NCBI GenBank assembly: GCA_900555085.1
Contig: USJU01000025.1
Coordinates: 1 to 15,798 of the forward strand
From: an uncultured Clostridium sp.
GTDB taxonomy: Bacteria; Bacillota; Clostridia; TANB77; CAG-508
DNA: 15,798 bases
Direction: 5' to 3'
Shown: piece after piece, positions 1-8,901 of the stretch
How the letters are laid out: each line of letters starts with the position of its first letter
How positions within the stretch are numbered: the first letter of the stretch is position 1
The notes under the pieces: generated by a model
What the model was told of the DNA's origin: nothing
The model's input: only the letters and a program-made list of their open reading frames with translations
The model's database searches: none
Program-made: the position numbers and the translations under genes

Positions 1-206
1 GTTCAAGCACATATACCTTATTTTTTATATTTTTTTTCAAGTATACTTTTAATACATTTATAAAGACTAGATTAAATTTTTGCTACGGATATAGGTACCT
101 TAATACTTATATATCTTTTTCTTTAAATTTTAATTACAATTTCTTTTAATATTCTCGTTTTTTGTACGGAAGCACTATTTTTACATTAATATCTGAATTT
201 ACTAGA
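1..206. other. Gene-free left edge
   Basis: Very AT-rich. No reading frame with a ribosome binding site, no RNA gene and no clear repeat is visible. It lies downstream of the PepSY-like gene terminator and may hold a promoter or gene end belonging to a neighbour outside the window. Confidence 0.5.
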
Positions 207-228
207 ATAAAAAAACAACCAAAGGTTG
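207..228 (-). terminator. Intrinsic terminator after the PepSY-like gene
   Basis: On the minus strand a CAACC-TTT-GGTTG hairpin is followed directly by a run of T residues. It begins about 10 bases after the stop codon of the 240-626 gene. Confidence 0.7.
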
Positions 229-239
229 CCTTTACATTT

Positions 240-626
240 TTATTCTACATTAGCACTATTTATACGTATTATTTTTCCAGTTTTTTGGCTTATCTCTACT
301 GTATTATCTAAAGAACATACATAATAGTATAATTCACTATCTCTTTGAATTAAAGTTACTTTCAAAGAATCTTTATTTACCTTTTTCTCTCCTAGTTCCT
401 TAAACTTTTTTTGTGCAATTTTTCTTGCTTTATCTTCACTTATTTCTTTTTTTACTTCATCTTCTTGTACATTAGTCTGCTCTTTACTAATTGAACTAAA
501 GTTAATATGTGGTTTTATTATAATATACAAAGAAAATAAAATAACTATAATACACAATATCATCGCCAAATTATACAAATTAAAAATCTTTTTTAATATT
601 TTTATAGCTTTTCTATTTACTTTCAT
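240..626 (-). CDS. Small membrane-anchored PepSY-like protein
   Basis: A 128-residue protein. A basic N-terminus (residues 1-16) leads into one hydrophobic segment at about residues 17-39, so it is probably an N-terminally anchored protein with its C-terminal part outside the membrane. Residues 40-60 are a charged linker. Residues 61-125 have the PepSY pattern: a helix rich in K/E with the ISEDKARKIAQKKF motif, then strands ending in EISQKTGKIIRI. PepSY domains occur in peptidase propeptides and in extracytoplasmic sensor-like proteins; the partner here is unknown. The start is supported by an AGGATGG ribosome binding site 6 bases upstream. The gene stands alone, with its own terminator. The domain assignment comes from motif resemblance only. 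Confidence 0.7.
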   Translation of the reverse strand: MKVNRKAIKILKKIFNLYNLAMILCIIVILFSLYIIIKPHINFSSISKEQTNVQEDEVKKEISEDKARKIAQKKFKELGEKKVNKDSLKVTLIQRDSELYYYVCSLDNTVEISQKTGKIIRINSANVE

Positions 627-719
627 TTAATCCATCCTTTTCTTTTGTTAATTACAAATTAATTTTAGCATTCTAATAATCATTTGTAAAGATTTTTAGT
701 ATTATAATTTTAGCACGAC

Positions 720-748
720 AAATAAACCCAAAAATTAGGGTTTTTTTT
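720..748. repeat. Hairpin repeat copy 1, terminator-like
   Basis: The arms AAACCC and GGGTTT surround an 8-base loop and are followed on the plus strand by eight T residues; the minus strand reads GGGTTTATTTG. The sequence is nearly repeated at 768-796. The pair probably acts as tandem weak bidirectional terminators between the giant surface gene and the PepSY-like gene. Confidence 0.5.
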
Positions 749-767
749 CAATAATTTTAAACATAAT

Positions 768-796
768 TAATAAACCTATAAATTAGGATTTTTTTA
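768..796. repeat. Hairpin repeat copy 2, terminator-like
   Basis: A direct near-copy of 720-748, differing by a few substitutions, with a CCTA/TAGG stem and a following T run on the plus strand. The shared spacing and loop suggest a local duplication. Confidence 0.5.
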
Positions 797-944
797 AACA
801 ATATTTATATGTTACCTACAAAACCTCTTTTTTCTAATTTTGTGTGCCTAAAATCAGCTTTAAGAGGCTTTGCATGCACACTGGTAACCGTAATTGCATT
901 TTTTATAAAAGTGTTTTACAATCAATTCTCATTTGTACTTTACA

Positions 945-3900
945 TTATTCTTTAAGTACTATTTCTTCTTTTTTCTCTTTTGCTTTTATTATGTACTTAA
1001 TGACTTTGCCTTTGTATGTGATTTCTAATTTTTTGTCTTTTAATTTCTTAGTTATTGATTTACTCAATACTATTTTTATCTTATTATTTTTTGTTTCATT
1101 ATCAAGATATTTATCTATATTAAGTTTTAGATTTTTCTTACTTATTTTATCTAAACCACATAATAAGAATTCTCCATCTTCTTCTTCATATACTTTTACA
1201 TTATGTTTAAATGCTAGAGCTAGTAATATTAGTAATAATCCTAATATTCCAATAAGGATTCCTACTATATTATCTGGTTTTGTTTCATCTTGTTTTTCAT
1301 CTTTAACTCCCAAGGTTACTGTAGGTCCTTCTTCTGGTTCTTCATTTTTTGGTTGTTCTGGCATTTGTTCCGGTTCTGTTTGTGGTGTACTCTCTTGTTC
1401 TATTACTGGTTCATTTTCAGCTTTTGTATTTCCAATACTTGTTTTTGTTGATTTTTGTGGAATTGTATCCTTTATATATTTTGATATAACTTTTTCTTCA
1501 ACATACACAATAAAGTTTGTTTTTAAGCCTGCATATGTAACTGTTATAGATTGATTTCCAGGTGTGTTTGGGGAATATCCTGAAATCATATCTTTTGTTA
1601 CATTTATTGTGTAAACTCCACTTGTTTTTACTACATTTATTGTAGTTCCAGTTATATCTATGTCTTCGCCATATTTATAACTTGTTTTATTTGGCATACT
1701 TGCCATAGAAATTGCTTTTATAGTATCTTTTATATTTACATTAAAGCTTGATTCAAATCCTTTATATGATACTTTTATCGTTTGTGTTCCTTCTTTTTTG
1801 CTTTCAAATCCTGATATCATAGATGCTGTTAAATCAACTGTTTCTTCTATCTTTCCACTTGCTGTAACTAATGATACCTTTCCTTCTGTTAAGTCTATAT
1901 CTTCACCATATTTATATTTTGTTTTTGTTGGTGGTATAACTTTTATTTTACTAATATAGTCTTTTACATTAACACTAAATTGTTGAGTAATTCCTTCGTA
2001 TGTTACTGTTAATGTTTGATTTCCGATTTTTTTTGAATTATAACCTGAAACCATACTTGGAGTCATATTTATTATTTCTTTTACTCCACTTTCTTTAGTA
2101 ATTTCTATTGTTCCACCAGTTAAATCTAAACTTTCTCCATATTTGTAATCTAATTTTGTTGGTAAGGTTTTTATAATCATTCCGCTTAAGTTATCTTCAA
2201 CAGTTATTCCAAAATTTTTTGTAAATCCTTTATATTGTACTGTTATAGTTTTAACTCCTACACTTGTTGTATCATATCCTGTAACAACTACTTGACTATC
2301 GGTCATTGCTACTGGGGATGTAGCTGTACCACTTGCCATTATAGCCTGTACCTGACCTCCTGTTAAGTCTTTTGTTTCATTTAGCTTATAAATTAATTTA
2401 TTTGGTTTTACCATAACTATATCTTTAATAAAATCTTGAACATCAACTGTATATTTTGCTTGTTTTCCCTCGTATGTTACTGTTAATTCTTGATTTTCTA
2501 AAGTTTCTGGATTGTATCCACTTACCATACTTTTTGTAATTGCTACTGTGGTTACACCACTTGAGCGAATTACGTTTATTTCTCCACCTGTTACATCTAA
2601 TTCTTCACCATATTTATAGCTTACTTTTGGTTTAGTTTTTATTTCAATAGATTGAATACTATCTTCAACTATAACTCCAAAGTTCTTTGTAAATCCTTCA
2701 TATGTAACATTTATTACTTGTGTACCTATTTGATTAGGATTAAATGCACTTACATTTACACTACTATCTGTTAATGCTACAGCTGTAGTTACGGCATTAC
2801 TTGCCATTATTTTTTGTACAGTTCCTCCTGTTAAATTTAAACTTTCTCCATATTGATATTTTGTTTTTGTTGGTGGTGTTAGTGTTATTCCCACAACATA
2901 GTCTGAAACTGTAACTTCATATGTTTTAGTTATTCCTCCATAAGTTACATTTAGATTTCTTGTTCCTAATTTTGTACTATCAAATTCAGAACCATCTAAT
3001 TCTTTTACCATACTTTCTGTAATTGGTATAGTTTTAGTTCCACTACTTTTTACAATTTCTATTGTGCCACCTGTTATATCTAATGGTTCTCCATATTTAT
3101 AATTTTGTTTTGGTGTAGATGATATTTCCATTGATTCAATATCATCACTTAGTGTTATTTTTAATGTTGCTGTGAAAGCTTTTCCATTTGTTGCACTGTC
3201 TGAATCATTATCTGTATATGTTACTGTTAAGTTTTGTTCTGCTATATTTGTTTTATTGTATCCTGCTACCATGCTTTCTGCTAGAACAACTGGAGTTTTT
3301 GCTCCTGCTTTTGCATATGTTACAGTGTATGTAATATTATTATCAGTTATTATTTTTGATAATTCATCATTATATTTTCCTGTTACACTTGTTGGACTTA
3401 CACTTATGTCTGTTACGTAGTCTTTTACATTTACTTTGTAAGTTGTTGTTTGTCCTCCATATGTTATTGTTAGTGTTTGTTCTCCTAAGGTTGTTTTATC
3501 ATATCCACTTACCATTGAAGATTCTAAATTTATTGTGGTTGTTCCACTTCCTTTTGTTATTTCTATTTCTCCTCCTGTTACATCTACTTCTTCATTATAT
3601 TTATAGTCTGTTTTATTTGGTATTACTTTTAATCTAACTGCTGTTACAGTATCTTTTACATTTACATTATATGTTGCTTTTTGATTTACTCCATTTTCTG
3701 TAAATGTTACTGTTAATGGTAAGTTTGTATGTTCTACACTAGAATCAAATCCTGTTACATTTACTCTTGAGTCTGTTAATTTTACAACTTCTGCTACACC
3801 TGTTTGTCTTGTTACTAATATTTCTCCTGGTGTTGTTCCATCTGTTGTTAAGTCTAATACATCTTTTACATTATAATTTGTTTTTGGTGTTGTATGCATA

Positions 3901-6900
3901 TTTATTTTTGTAACTTTATTTATTACTTTTATTGTAAAGATGGTATCTTTTCCATCATAAATTACTTTTATGTCTTTTGTTGCTGTATTGTCATCTCCAA
4001 ATGTTACTTTACTTAAGTCTATCGCACTTCCATCTGTTTCTGTTATTGTTACTCCGCTATCTGTTAGTGCTTTTTCTTCTATATCTCCGTTTTCTTTTGT
4101 TACTGTTATTTTTCCTCCACTTAAGTCTATTGTATCTCCATATCCATATTCTGTTTTACTTGGTTGTTGCTTCATACTTATTGATATTGTTGCATTATTT
4201 AATGTTATTTTTAGTGGTACTGTAAATATTTGTCCATTTGTTGCACTATCTATATCATTATCTGTATATGTTATTGTTAAGTTTTGTTCTGCTACACTTG
4301 TTTTACTATATCCTGTTACCATACTTTCTGCTAGAACAACTGGGGTTTTTGCTCCTGCTTTTGCATATGTTACAGCATATGTAATATTATTATCATTTAT
4401 CAATTTTGATAATTCATCATTATACTTTCCTGTTACAACACTTGGAGTTACAGTAATTCCTGTTACGTAGTCTTTTACCGTTACTTCATAAGTTACTGTT
4501 TGCCCTCCATATGTTATAGTTAGTGTTTGTTTTCCTAATGTTGTCTTATCATATCCACTTACCATTCCTTCTGCTATTTCTATATCTTGTGTTCCGCTTC
4601 CCTTACTTACTGTTATCTTTCCTCCTGTTATATCTAGTGGTTCTTGATATTTGTATTCTGTTTTACTTGGTTTTGTTTTTAAGGTTATTCCTGTTACACT
4701 ATCAGCAACTGTGTAATTTAAGTTAGTTGTTTTTGTAACTCCATTTTCTGTATATGAAATGGTAGCTGTTTTACTTCCTTCTGTTGTAGTATCAAATCCG
4801 CTTATCATATCAGGTGTAACTGATATTGTTTCAGTATTTCCATCTTCTCTATTAACTGTTATTGATAAGCCTGTTTCCAAACTTTCATTTACATTGTAAC
4901 TTGTTTTTGGTGTTCCGTTTAAGCTTATAGACTTTAATGAATTTATAATTTCTATTGGATAATTTACTGTTCCTGTTTTTCCACCTTCTGTATATTCAAT
5001 TTTCAAAGTTTTACTTACTTTATTTGTATTATCATAGTTAGTTGGGCTCATATTAACAGTTGAACCATCAGTTTCTGTAATCATGGCAGTTGTCATTGTT
5101 CTTGTTTCTTCTGCACCATTTTCATATGTAATTTTAATTATTCCGCCTGTTAAATCTAAACTATCACCATGATTGTATTTTGTTTTTGTTGGAGCTGTTA
5201 TATCTATTTTAGATATATTATTTACAACATCTACTTTAAATGTTTTTATAATTGTATCTGAAATTTTATTTCCATCTGAAAGTACATATTCTACATTATA
5301 AGTTACAGTTATTGTTTGTTTTCCTTCAGATGTTTTATTATATCCACTTATCATAGAATCTGTAATAGCTACACTTGTTACATTTGAGTTTTTCCATATT
5401 AATTGCATACTTGCACCAGTTAGGTCTAAATCTGTATTGTAACTATATTCTACTTTATTTGGTGGAGTAATACTTGCAGAATCTATATAATTGTAAACTT
5501 CTACATCTATTGTTTTTACTGCTGTTTTTCCTCCATATGTTACTGTTAAGTTTTGTTCAGTTCCTATTGTTGTGCTAGAATATGCTGACACTGCAACATT
5601 TCCATCTGGAAGATTTATTATGCTTGTATTCCCGCTTCCAAAGCTAATTTTCAATTTTGCTCCTGTTAAATCTAAGTTTTCTCCATATTTGTAAACTTGT
5701 TTTGTTGGTTGATTTGTTAATTCAACTGTATCTACTGCATCATTTACTACTATTGTTCCATCTATACTTTTTTCCTTATATGAAAATGTTATTTTTTGTG
5801 TTCCTTTTGTTATTCCCGTCCCATCATCTGGAAAAGCAGTAAATTTACTAGAATTTATATCTGCTGTATTTTCACTTATACTAAGATCACTGCTTGATGA
5901 GGTTAGTACTTCTGTTGCTCCGCTTCTTTTTGTGGCTTTTAATTTTAAACCAGAAAAGTCTATGTTTTCTCCATGACTATATTCTGTTTTTGTCATTGGT
6001 GTATCTACAACTAAAGTATCTACTGGGTCTGTTACAGTTATATTAAATGATGTTTGTTTTCCATCATAACTTATTCCTACATAATTTGTATTAACATCAG
6101 CTGTATTCCCTGTTGTAATTCCAACTTTTGGATCTGTCATATTTATATCTTCAAATGTACCATCTGTATAATTTACAGTTATTATACCTCCTGTTAAATC
6201 TATAGTATCTCCATGTTCATAATTTGTTTTTGTTGGATTATTTTTTACACTTATTGTATCTACTTCTTTTTCTGCTTGTGCAGTTCCTTCTGTTCCATAA
6301 TATCCTACATTTGTTAATAGATAATATGTATCATACACTAATGCAATTCCTGTTTCTAACCCGTTTCCAGCTTGTGGTACAAGAACTGTACTTGGAATAT
6401 TAGTTAGATCATAACCATCTTCTAATAAGAAGTACATATCTGCAATAACAACATCTTCTCCTAATATTGAAGGATTCTTATCTACAGCTGTTGTTCCTTC
6501 TATTCTAAATTTATTTTCATTTGCAAATAACCAGGTATTATTTTCACTAATAGAAGATCCCCATGCTGAAATTGTAGGATCCCAATCATTCATAGTGGTT
6601 GCTACTTGATAATTTGGTTTTCTTTTAGTTCCTGCATTATATGTTGGTTGCATAACACTTGAATCATATTTAAATGCAACATCAAATCCACTAAAATTCA
6701 AATTACCTCTTAATACTAGAGATATATGTGCAATTCCATAGTCTTCATAATCATATTGAGCATCTTCAGAATTATCTACTACCATAACTAAATACTTGTC
6801 CATAGTTGCTAAATTTTCTGTATTTGCAGCATTTGATATATTTCCCAATGGTGCTAAATTTTGAATAAACATTATTATTAAAATTAAACTTGCAACTATC

Positions 6901-6938
6901 TTTAATCTGATTCTGTTTATATTCTCTTTCTTTAACAT
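945..6938 (-). CDS. Giant membrane-anchored surface protein with a cohesin-like head and about 19 Ig-like (Big_3-type) repeats
   Basis: A 1997-residue protein. Residues 1-38 are a signal peptide (basic start, hydrophobic core, ANAAN-like cleavage region). Residues about 45-225 look like a cohesin-fold domain, with the block FSGFDVAFKYDSSVMQP typical of that fold. From about 228 to 1785, about 19 repeats of 75-100 residues each begin with a K-T-x-Y-x-Y-G-E-x-L-D-L-T-G-G pattern and end in VTYxG-x(6)-V-V, as in Big_3 Ig-like domains. A Pro/Glu-rich stalk follows, then one membrane segment (about residues 1893-1913) and a basic, charged tail of about 80 residues. There is no LPXTG motif. The start follows AAGGAGG by 6 bases and overlaps the upstream stop by one base (TAATG), implying translational coupling. 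It is probably an adhesin or scaffold; the ligand is unknown. No CGG codon occurs in frame. Confidence 0.88.
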   Translation of the reverse strand: MLKKENINRIRLKIVASLILIIMFIQNLAPLGNISNAANTENLATMDKYLVMVVDNSEDAQYDYEDYGIAHISLVLRGNLNFSGFDVAFKYDSSVMQPTYNAGTKRKPNYQVATTMNDWDPTISAWGSSISENNTWLFANENKFRIEGTTAVDKNPSILGEDVVIADMYFLLEDGYDLTNIPSTVLVPQAGNGLETGIALVYDTYYLLTNVGYYGTEGTAQAEKEVDTISVKNNPTKTNYEHGDTIDLTGGIITVNYTDGTFEDINMTDPKVGITTGNTADVNTNYVGISYDGKQTSFNITVTDPVDTLVVDTPMTKTEYSHGENIDFSGLKLKATKRSGATEVLTSSSSDLSISENTADINSSKFTAFPDDGTGITKGTQKITFSYKEKSIDGTIVVNDAVDTVELTNQPTKQVYKYGENLDLTGAKLKISFGSGNTSIINLPDGNVAVSAYSSTTIGTEQNLTVTYGGKTAVKTIDVEVYNYIDSASITPPNKVEYSYNTDLDLTGASMQLIWKNSNVTSVAITDSMISGYNKTSEGKQTITVTYNVEYVLSDGNKISDTIIKTFKVDVVNNISKIDITAPTKTKYNHGDSLDLTGGIIKITYENGAEETRTMTTAMITETDGSTVNMSPTNYDNTNKVSKTLKIEYTEGGKTGTVNYPIEIINSLKSISLNGTPKTSYNVNESLETGLSITVNREDGNTETISVTPDMISGFDTTTEGSKTATISYTENGVTKTTNLNYTVADSVTGITLKTKPSKTEYKYQEPLDITGGKITVSKGSGTQDIEIAEGMVSGYDKTTLGKQTLTITYGGQTVTYEVTVKDYVTGITVTPSVVTGKYNDELSKLINDNNITYAVTYAKAGAKTPVVLAESMVTGYSKTSVAEQNLTITYTDNDIDSATNGQIFTVPLKITLNNATISISMKQQPSKTEYGYGDTIDLSGGKITVTKENGDIEEKALTDSGVTITETDGSAIDLSKVTFGDDNTATKDIKVIYDGKDTIFTIKVINKVTKINMHTTPKTNYNVKDVLDLTTDGTTPGEILVTRQTGVAEVVKLTDSRVNVTGFDSSVEHTNLPLTVTFTENGVNQKATYNVNVKDTVTAVRLKVIPNKTDYKYNEEVDVTGGEIEITKGSGTTTINLESSMVSGYDKTTLGEQTLTITYGGQTTTYKVNVKDYVTDISVSPTSVTGKYNDELSKIITDNNITYTVTYAKAGAKTPVVLAESMVAGYNKTNIAEQNLTVTYTDNDSDSATNGKAFTATLKITLSDDIESMEISSTPKQNYKYGEPLDITGGTIEIVKSSGTKTIPITESMVKELDGSEFDSTKLGTRNLNVTYGGITKTYEVTVSDYVVGITLTPPTKTKYQYGESLNLTGGTVQKIMASNAVTTAVALTDSSVNVSAFNPNQIGTQVINVTYEGFTKNFGVIVEDSIQSIEIKTKPKVSYKYGEELDVTGGEINVIRSSGVTTVAITKSMVSGYNPETLENQELTVTYEGKQAKYTVDVQDFIKDIVMVKPNKLIYKLNETKDLTGGQVQAIMASGTATSPVAMTDSQVVVTGYDTTSVGVKTITVQYKGFTKNFGITVEDNLSGMIIKTLPTKLDYKYGESLDLTGGTIEITKESGVKEIINMTPSMVSGYNSKKIGNQTLTVTYEGITQQFSVNVKDYISKIKVIPPTKTKYKYGEDIDLTEGKVSLVTASGKIEETVDLTASMISGFESKKEGTQTIKVSYKGFESSFNVNIKDTIKAISMASMPNKTSYKYGEDIDITGTTINVVKTSGVYTINVTKDMISGYSPNTPGNQSITVTYAGLKTNFIVYVEEKVISKYIKDTIPQKSTKTSIGNTKAENEPVIEQESTPQTEPEQMPEQPKNEEPEEGPTVTLGVKDEKQDETKPDNIVGILIGILGLLLILLALAFKHNVKVYEEEDGEFLLCGLDKISKKNLKLNIDKYLDNETKNNKIKIVLSKSITKKLKDKKLEITYKGKVIKYIIKAKEKKEEIVLKE
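3130..3660 (-). repeat. Internal duplicated two-repeat block, copy B
   Basis: It encodes a standard Ig-like repeat plus a variant repeat carrying TGKYNDELSK and AKAGAKTPVVLAESMV. The same pair recurs about 1050 bp away at roughly 4180-4710. Long stretches of DNA are identical, for example around the bases encoding the AKAGAKTPVV segment (3281-3340 against 4331-4390). Copy B lies nearer the C-terminus. Confidence 0.8.
4180..4710 (-). repeat. Internal duplicated two-repeat block, copy A
   Basis: Partner of the 3130-3660 block, at an offset of exactly 1050 bases (350 codons) and in the same frame. The variant repeat lacks the usual YGExLDLTGG opening. The high nucleotide identity points to a recent in-frame segmental duplication inside the repeat array. 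Confidence 0.8.
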
Positions 6939-8585
6939 TAGTTTCCTCCTTCAAGATTTATTATTTTCCTAACTAAATTATTATTCTTTGTAAGTATTGT
7001 TTTATCAGTAATATTTATTAAATCATCATCATTCAAATCTGCTGATGGATTAAATTCTAAATCGGTTTGAGTTTTTCCATTTTGTTTTGTCATAATTGTT
7101 TTATCTAGAATTCCTATTGCTCCATCCTTATTTATATCGCCTGGTATTAAAGTAATTACACTCGATGTTTCATATGAAGATAAATCTATTTCATCTTTAT
7201 CTGCTACATTTACATTTATATAGTACTGATCTAAATATCCTTTTTTATCTATTAGTAAAGTGTATTTTCCAGGTATTAAATATATTTCAAAAGTTCCGTC
7301 ATCTTTTGTATTCATTTTATTTTTTTCTTCAATACCTATTATAGAATTCTCTTTGTCTCCTCTAAATACTGTATTTAAATCATCTGATTTACCATTCTTT
7401 GTATTATTTATTGCTGATTCCCAATTTACTTTTTCTTCTACATCTGATTCCAAATATGCTAAAACTTCAGCTATATGTTTCTCTGTTGTAAAATTTGTAG
7501 GTTCTGTAAATATTTTTCCTTTTATTGTTCCATATGGCCTTTTAATTGTTATTGTATATTCTTTGCTTGTTTTTCCATCTTCTGCTGTAACAATTATTTT
7601 AAGCTTAGTGTCTGGTTCTCCAATTTTATTTAATGTAACTTTACTTGGAGTATTGTCATTAATTTTAATTTCTTCATATGAAATAGAACTTCCATCACTT
7701 TCATATACTAAATTATTATTTTCATCTCTTTTTGGTATTTTTAGTTTTAATGTAGCTTTTGAGTCCTCCAAAACTGCCGTTATATCCATATTATCTATAT
7801 ATTCTAGTAATTCGTATTGATAGTCTAAGGTATCTTTTTCAAACTTTGGTGTTAAACTATATTCTTTATAGGTAGATGGTTCTTCATCTTTTGTACCAGA
7901 ACTTAACACTAAATTACTCAAATTCACATTTTTAGATGCTGTTTTATCTGTAAATCTAAAGGTTGATTGTTCTTCATATTTACTACTGCCATCTATATTT
8001 ATACTTATTCCTGTTTTAGGTGAACTTTCTGTGCTTGTTTGCAAAGAAAGCCATGACTTATCGAATTCATCTGCTTTCATCTGAAAGCTCATTTTTCCTA
8101 ACAAAACTCCATTTTCTGTATTTATTACTCTTCCTCCACTCGTCCCTACTTGCATTATATGTTCACTTTCAGTTACAGGTGGCTGAAAAGATACTACTGC
8201 ATTTATTCCATCTCCTGTTCCATCATAAGGAATTGTAAATAGCTCTAATGTATTCTCAAACTCTCCAACAAATTTGAAATACTCTGTTTCATCATCTGTT
8301 ATTTCATTTGTAACTATATTTGAAGGTTCTATTTTAGAACTATCATATGAAAATCTAACTGCAAAACCGTTCAAATTCAACACTATTTGTCCATAATTCC
8401 ATTGTTAACTGCTTGTTCTGTCCTTCTACATCTTTTACTTCAACACCTCTTAATTCTAAAAATTGATTTTCATTTGGTGTCTTTACTATAACCTCTGAAG
8501 CCATAGCAAATATATTTATATTTACAATTATAGCTACAATAATAAGCATGCTTATTGCAAATTTCGTTTTGGTTCTTTTATTCAC
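6938..8585 (-). CDS. Secreted cohesin-like / cadherin-like / dockerin protein, frame joined by a +1 shift at CGG (8367-8369)
   Basis: The gene lies in two frames. The first 72 codons run from 8585; then an in-frame CGG codon occurs. Skipping its C joins the second frame, giving a 548-residue protein. Residues 1-31 are a signal peptide. Residues about 40-215 resemble the cohesin-like head of the downstream gene: across the joint, NSVEFEGFAVRFSYDSS aligns without gaps to GNLNFSGFDVAFKYDSS. About 222-348 is a cadherin-like beta-sandwich (LSNLVLSSG ... TSKEYTITIKR), about 352-460 a carboxypeptidase-regulatory-like strand domain (PGKYTLLIDKKGY), and about 481-538 a type I dockerin with two calcium loops (DINKDGAIGILD and DLNDDDLINITD). 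The GTG at 8585 is chosen because GGAGG lies 11 bases upstream and a clean signal peptide begins there; an ATG at 8624 has no ribosome binding site. Without recoding this would be a broken gene, yet about 476 downstream codons remain open. Confidence 0.8.
8367..8369 (-). other. In-frame CGG at the +1 reading-frame break, cohesin/dockerin gene
   Basis: On the minus strand the upstream frame reads GAA CGG TTT TGC AGT TAG. Omitting the C gives GAA GGT TTT GCA GTT AGA, restoring the FxGF block of the cohesin-like domain. The preceding codon GAA would have to re-pair with AAC for classic P-site slippage, which is a poor match. There is no homopolymer at the site. Confidence 0.8.
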
Positions 8586-8631
8586 TTTTGCTATGACCTC
8601 CTTTTTCCCATTATTAATTTTCATTATAATA

Positions 8632-8660
8632 ATAAAAAAAAAGACGTCAAACACGTCTTT
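8632..8660 (-). terminator. Terminator hairpin inside the surface-operon leader
   Basis: On the minus strand AAAGACGT-GTTTG-ACGTCTTT forms a perfect 8-bp stem followed by about ten T residues. It lies about 50 bases before the GTG start of the cohesin/dockerin gene and downstream of the likely promoter near 8735. The CAP gene upstream has its own terminator, so this one is placed to attenuate the surface operon. Confidence 0.75.
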
Positions 8661-8868
8661 AAGGTATTAATTCTTCTTTTATTTTACGGATTTTGTAGGT
8701 TTAAGTCTAATTTTATCTTTTATTAAATTATTATAACAAATTTTACAGTAATTATGTTATATTTCTATTTTTTATACATTTCCGTAAGTATTTCTTTAAA
8801 TATTTAATATTAAATATTTTATATTATATTCTAAACTGAGAATGCACTGTTTCCCGACTTTTTTCAAC
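8661..8868 (-). promoter_or_regulatory. Upstream region and leader of the surface operon
   Basis: No gene. At 8730-8738 the minus strand reads TGTTATAAT, an extended -10 box without a good -35. Transcription from about 8722 would give a leader of about 60 bases before the 8632-8660 terminator. The leader contains ACTTAAACCTAC and ATCCGT segments, but I recognise no riboswitch class. The rest (8760-8868) is AT-rich without visible structure. Confidence 0.45.
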
Positions 8869-8892
8869 AAAAAAACAAGTCATTTGACTTGT
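8869..8892 (-). terminator. Intrinsic terminator after the CAP-domain gene
   Basis: On the minus strand ACAAGTCA-AA-TGACTTGT is a perfect 8-bp palindromic stem followed by seven T residues. It starts about 10 bases past the stop codon. Confidence 0.8.
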
Positions 8893-8901
8893 AATACATC
8901 A

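Larger units (their letters stand above)
627..944. other. Intergenic region with two repeat hairpins
   Basis: There is no credible gene. It contains the leader of the PepSY-like gene (627-710), two related hairpin repeats (720-750 and 768-797), and a segment (835-895) with short complementary blocks such as CCTCTT/AAGAGG and GTGTGC/GCATGCACAC that could fold downstream of the giant surface gene. No known riboswitch is recognised. Confidence 0.5.

Noticed and set aside
945..1300. Sortase anchor at the end of the giant surface protein
   Set aside because: There is no LPXTG-like motif. The hydrophobic segment is followed by about 80 residues, far more than the short basic tail of sortase substrates, so it is a membrane anchor with a cytosolic tail.
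844..1554. A 236-residue plus-strand frame opposite the 3' end of the giant surface gene
   Set aside because: It mirrors the coding strand, is low in complexity, has no ribosome binding site, and overlaps a well-supported gene. The same holds for the other plus-strand frames within 3172-5842, 7260-8238, 11167-12001 and 13042-15161.
6772..6954. A 60-residue minus-strand frame over the start of the giant gene
   Set aside because: It overlaps the signal peptide region of the supported gene in another frame and shows no protein-like conservation.
8367..8369. Programmed +1 frameshift of the prfB type
   Set aside because: There is no CTT-TGA slip site, no internal Shine-Dalgarno-like stimulator and no immediate zero-frame stop, and P-site re-pairing is poor at all three sites.
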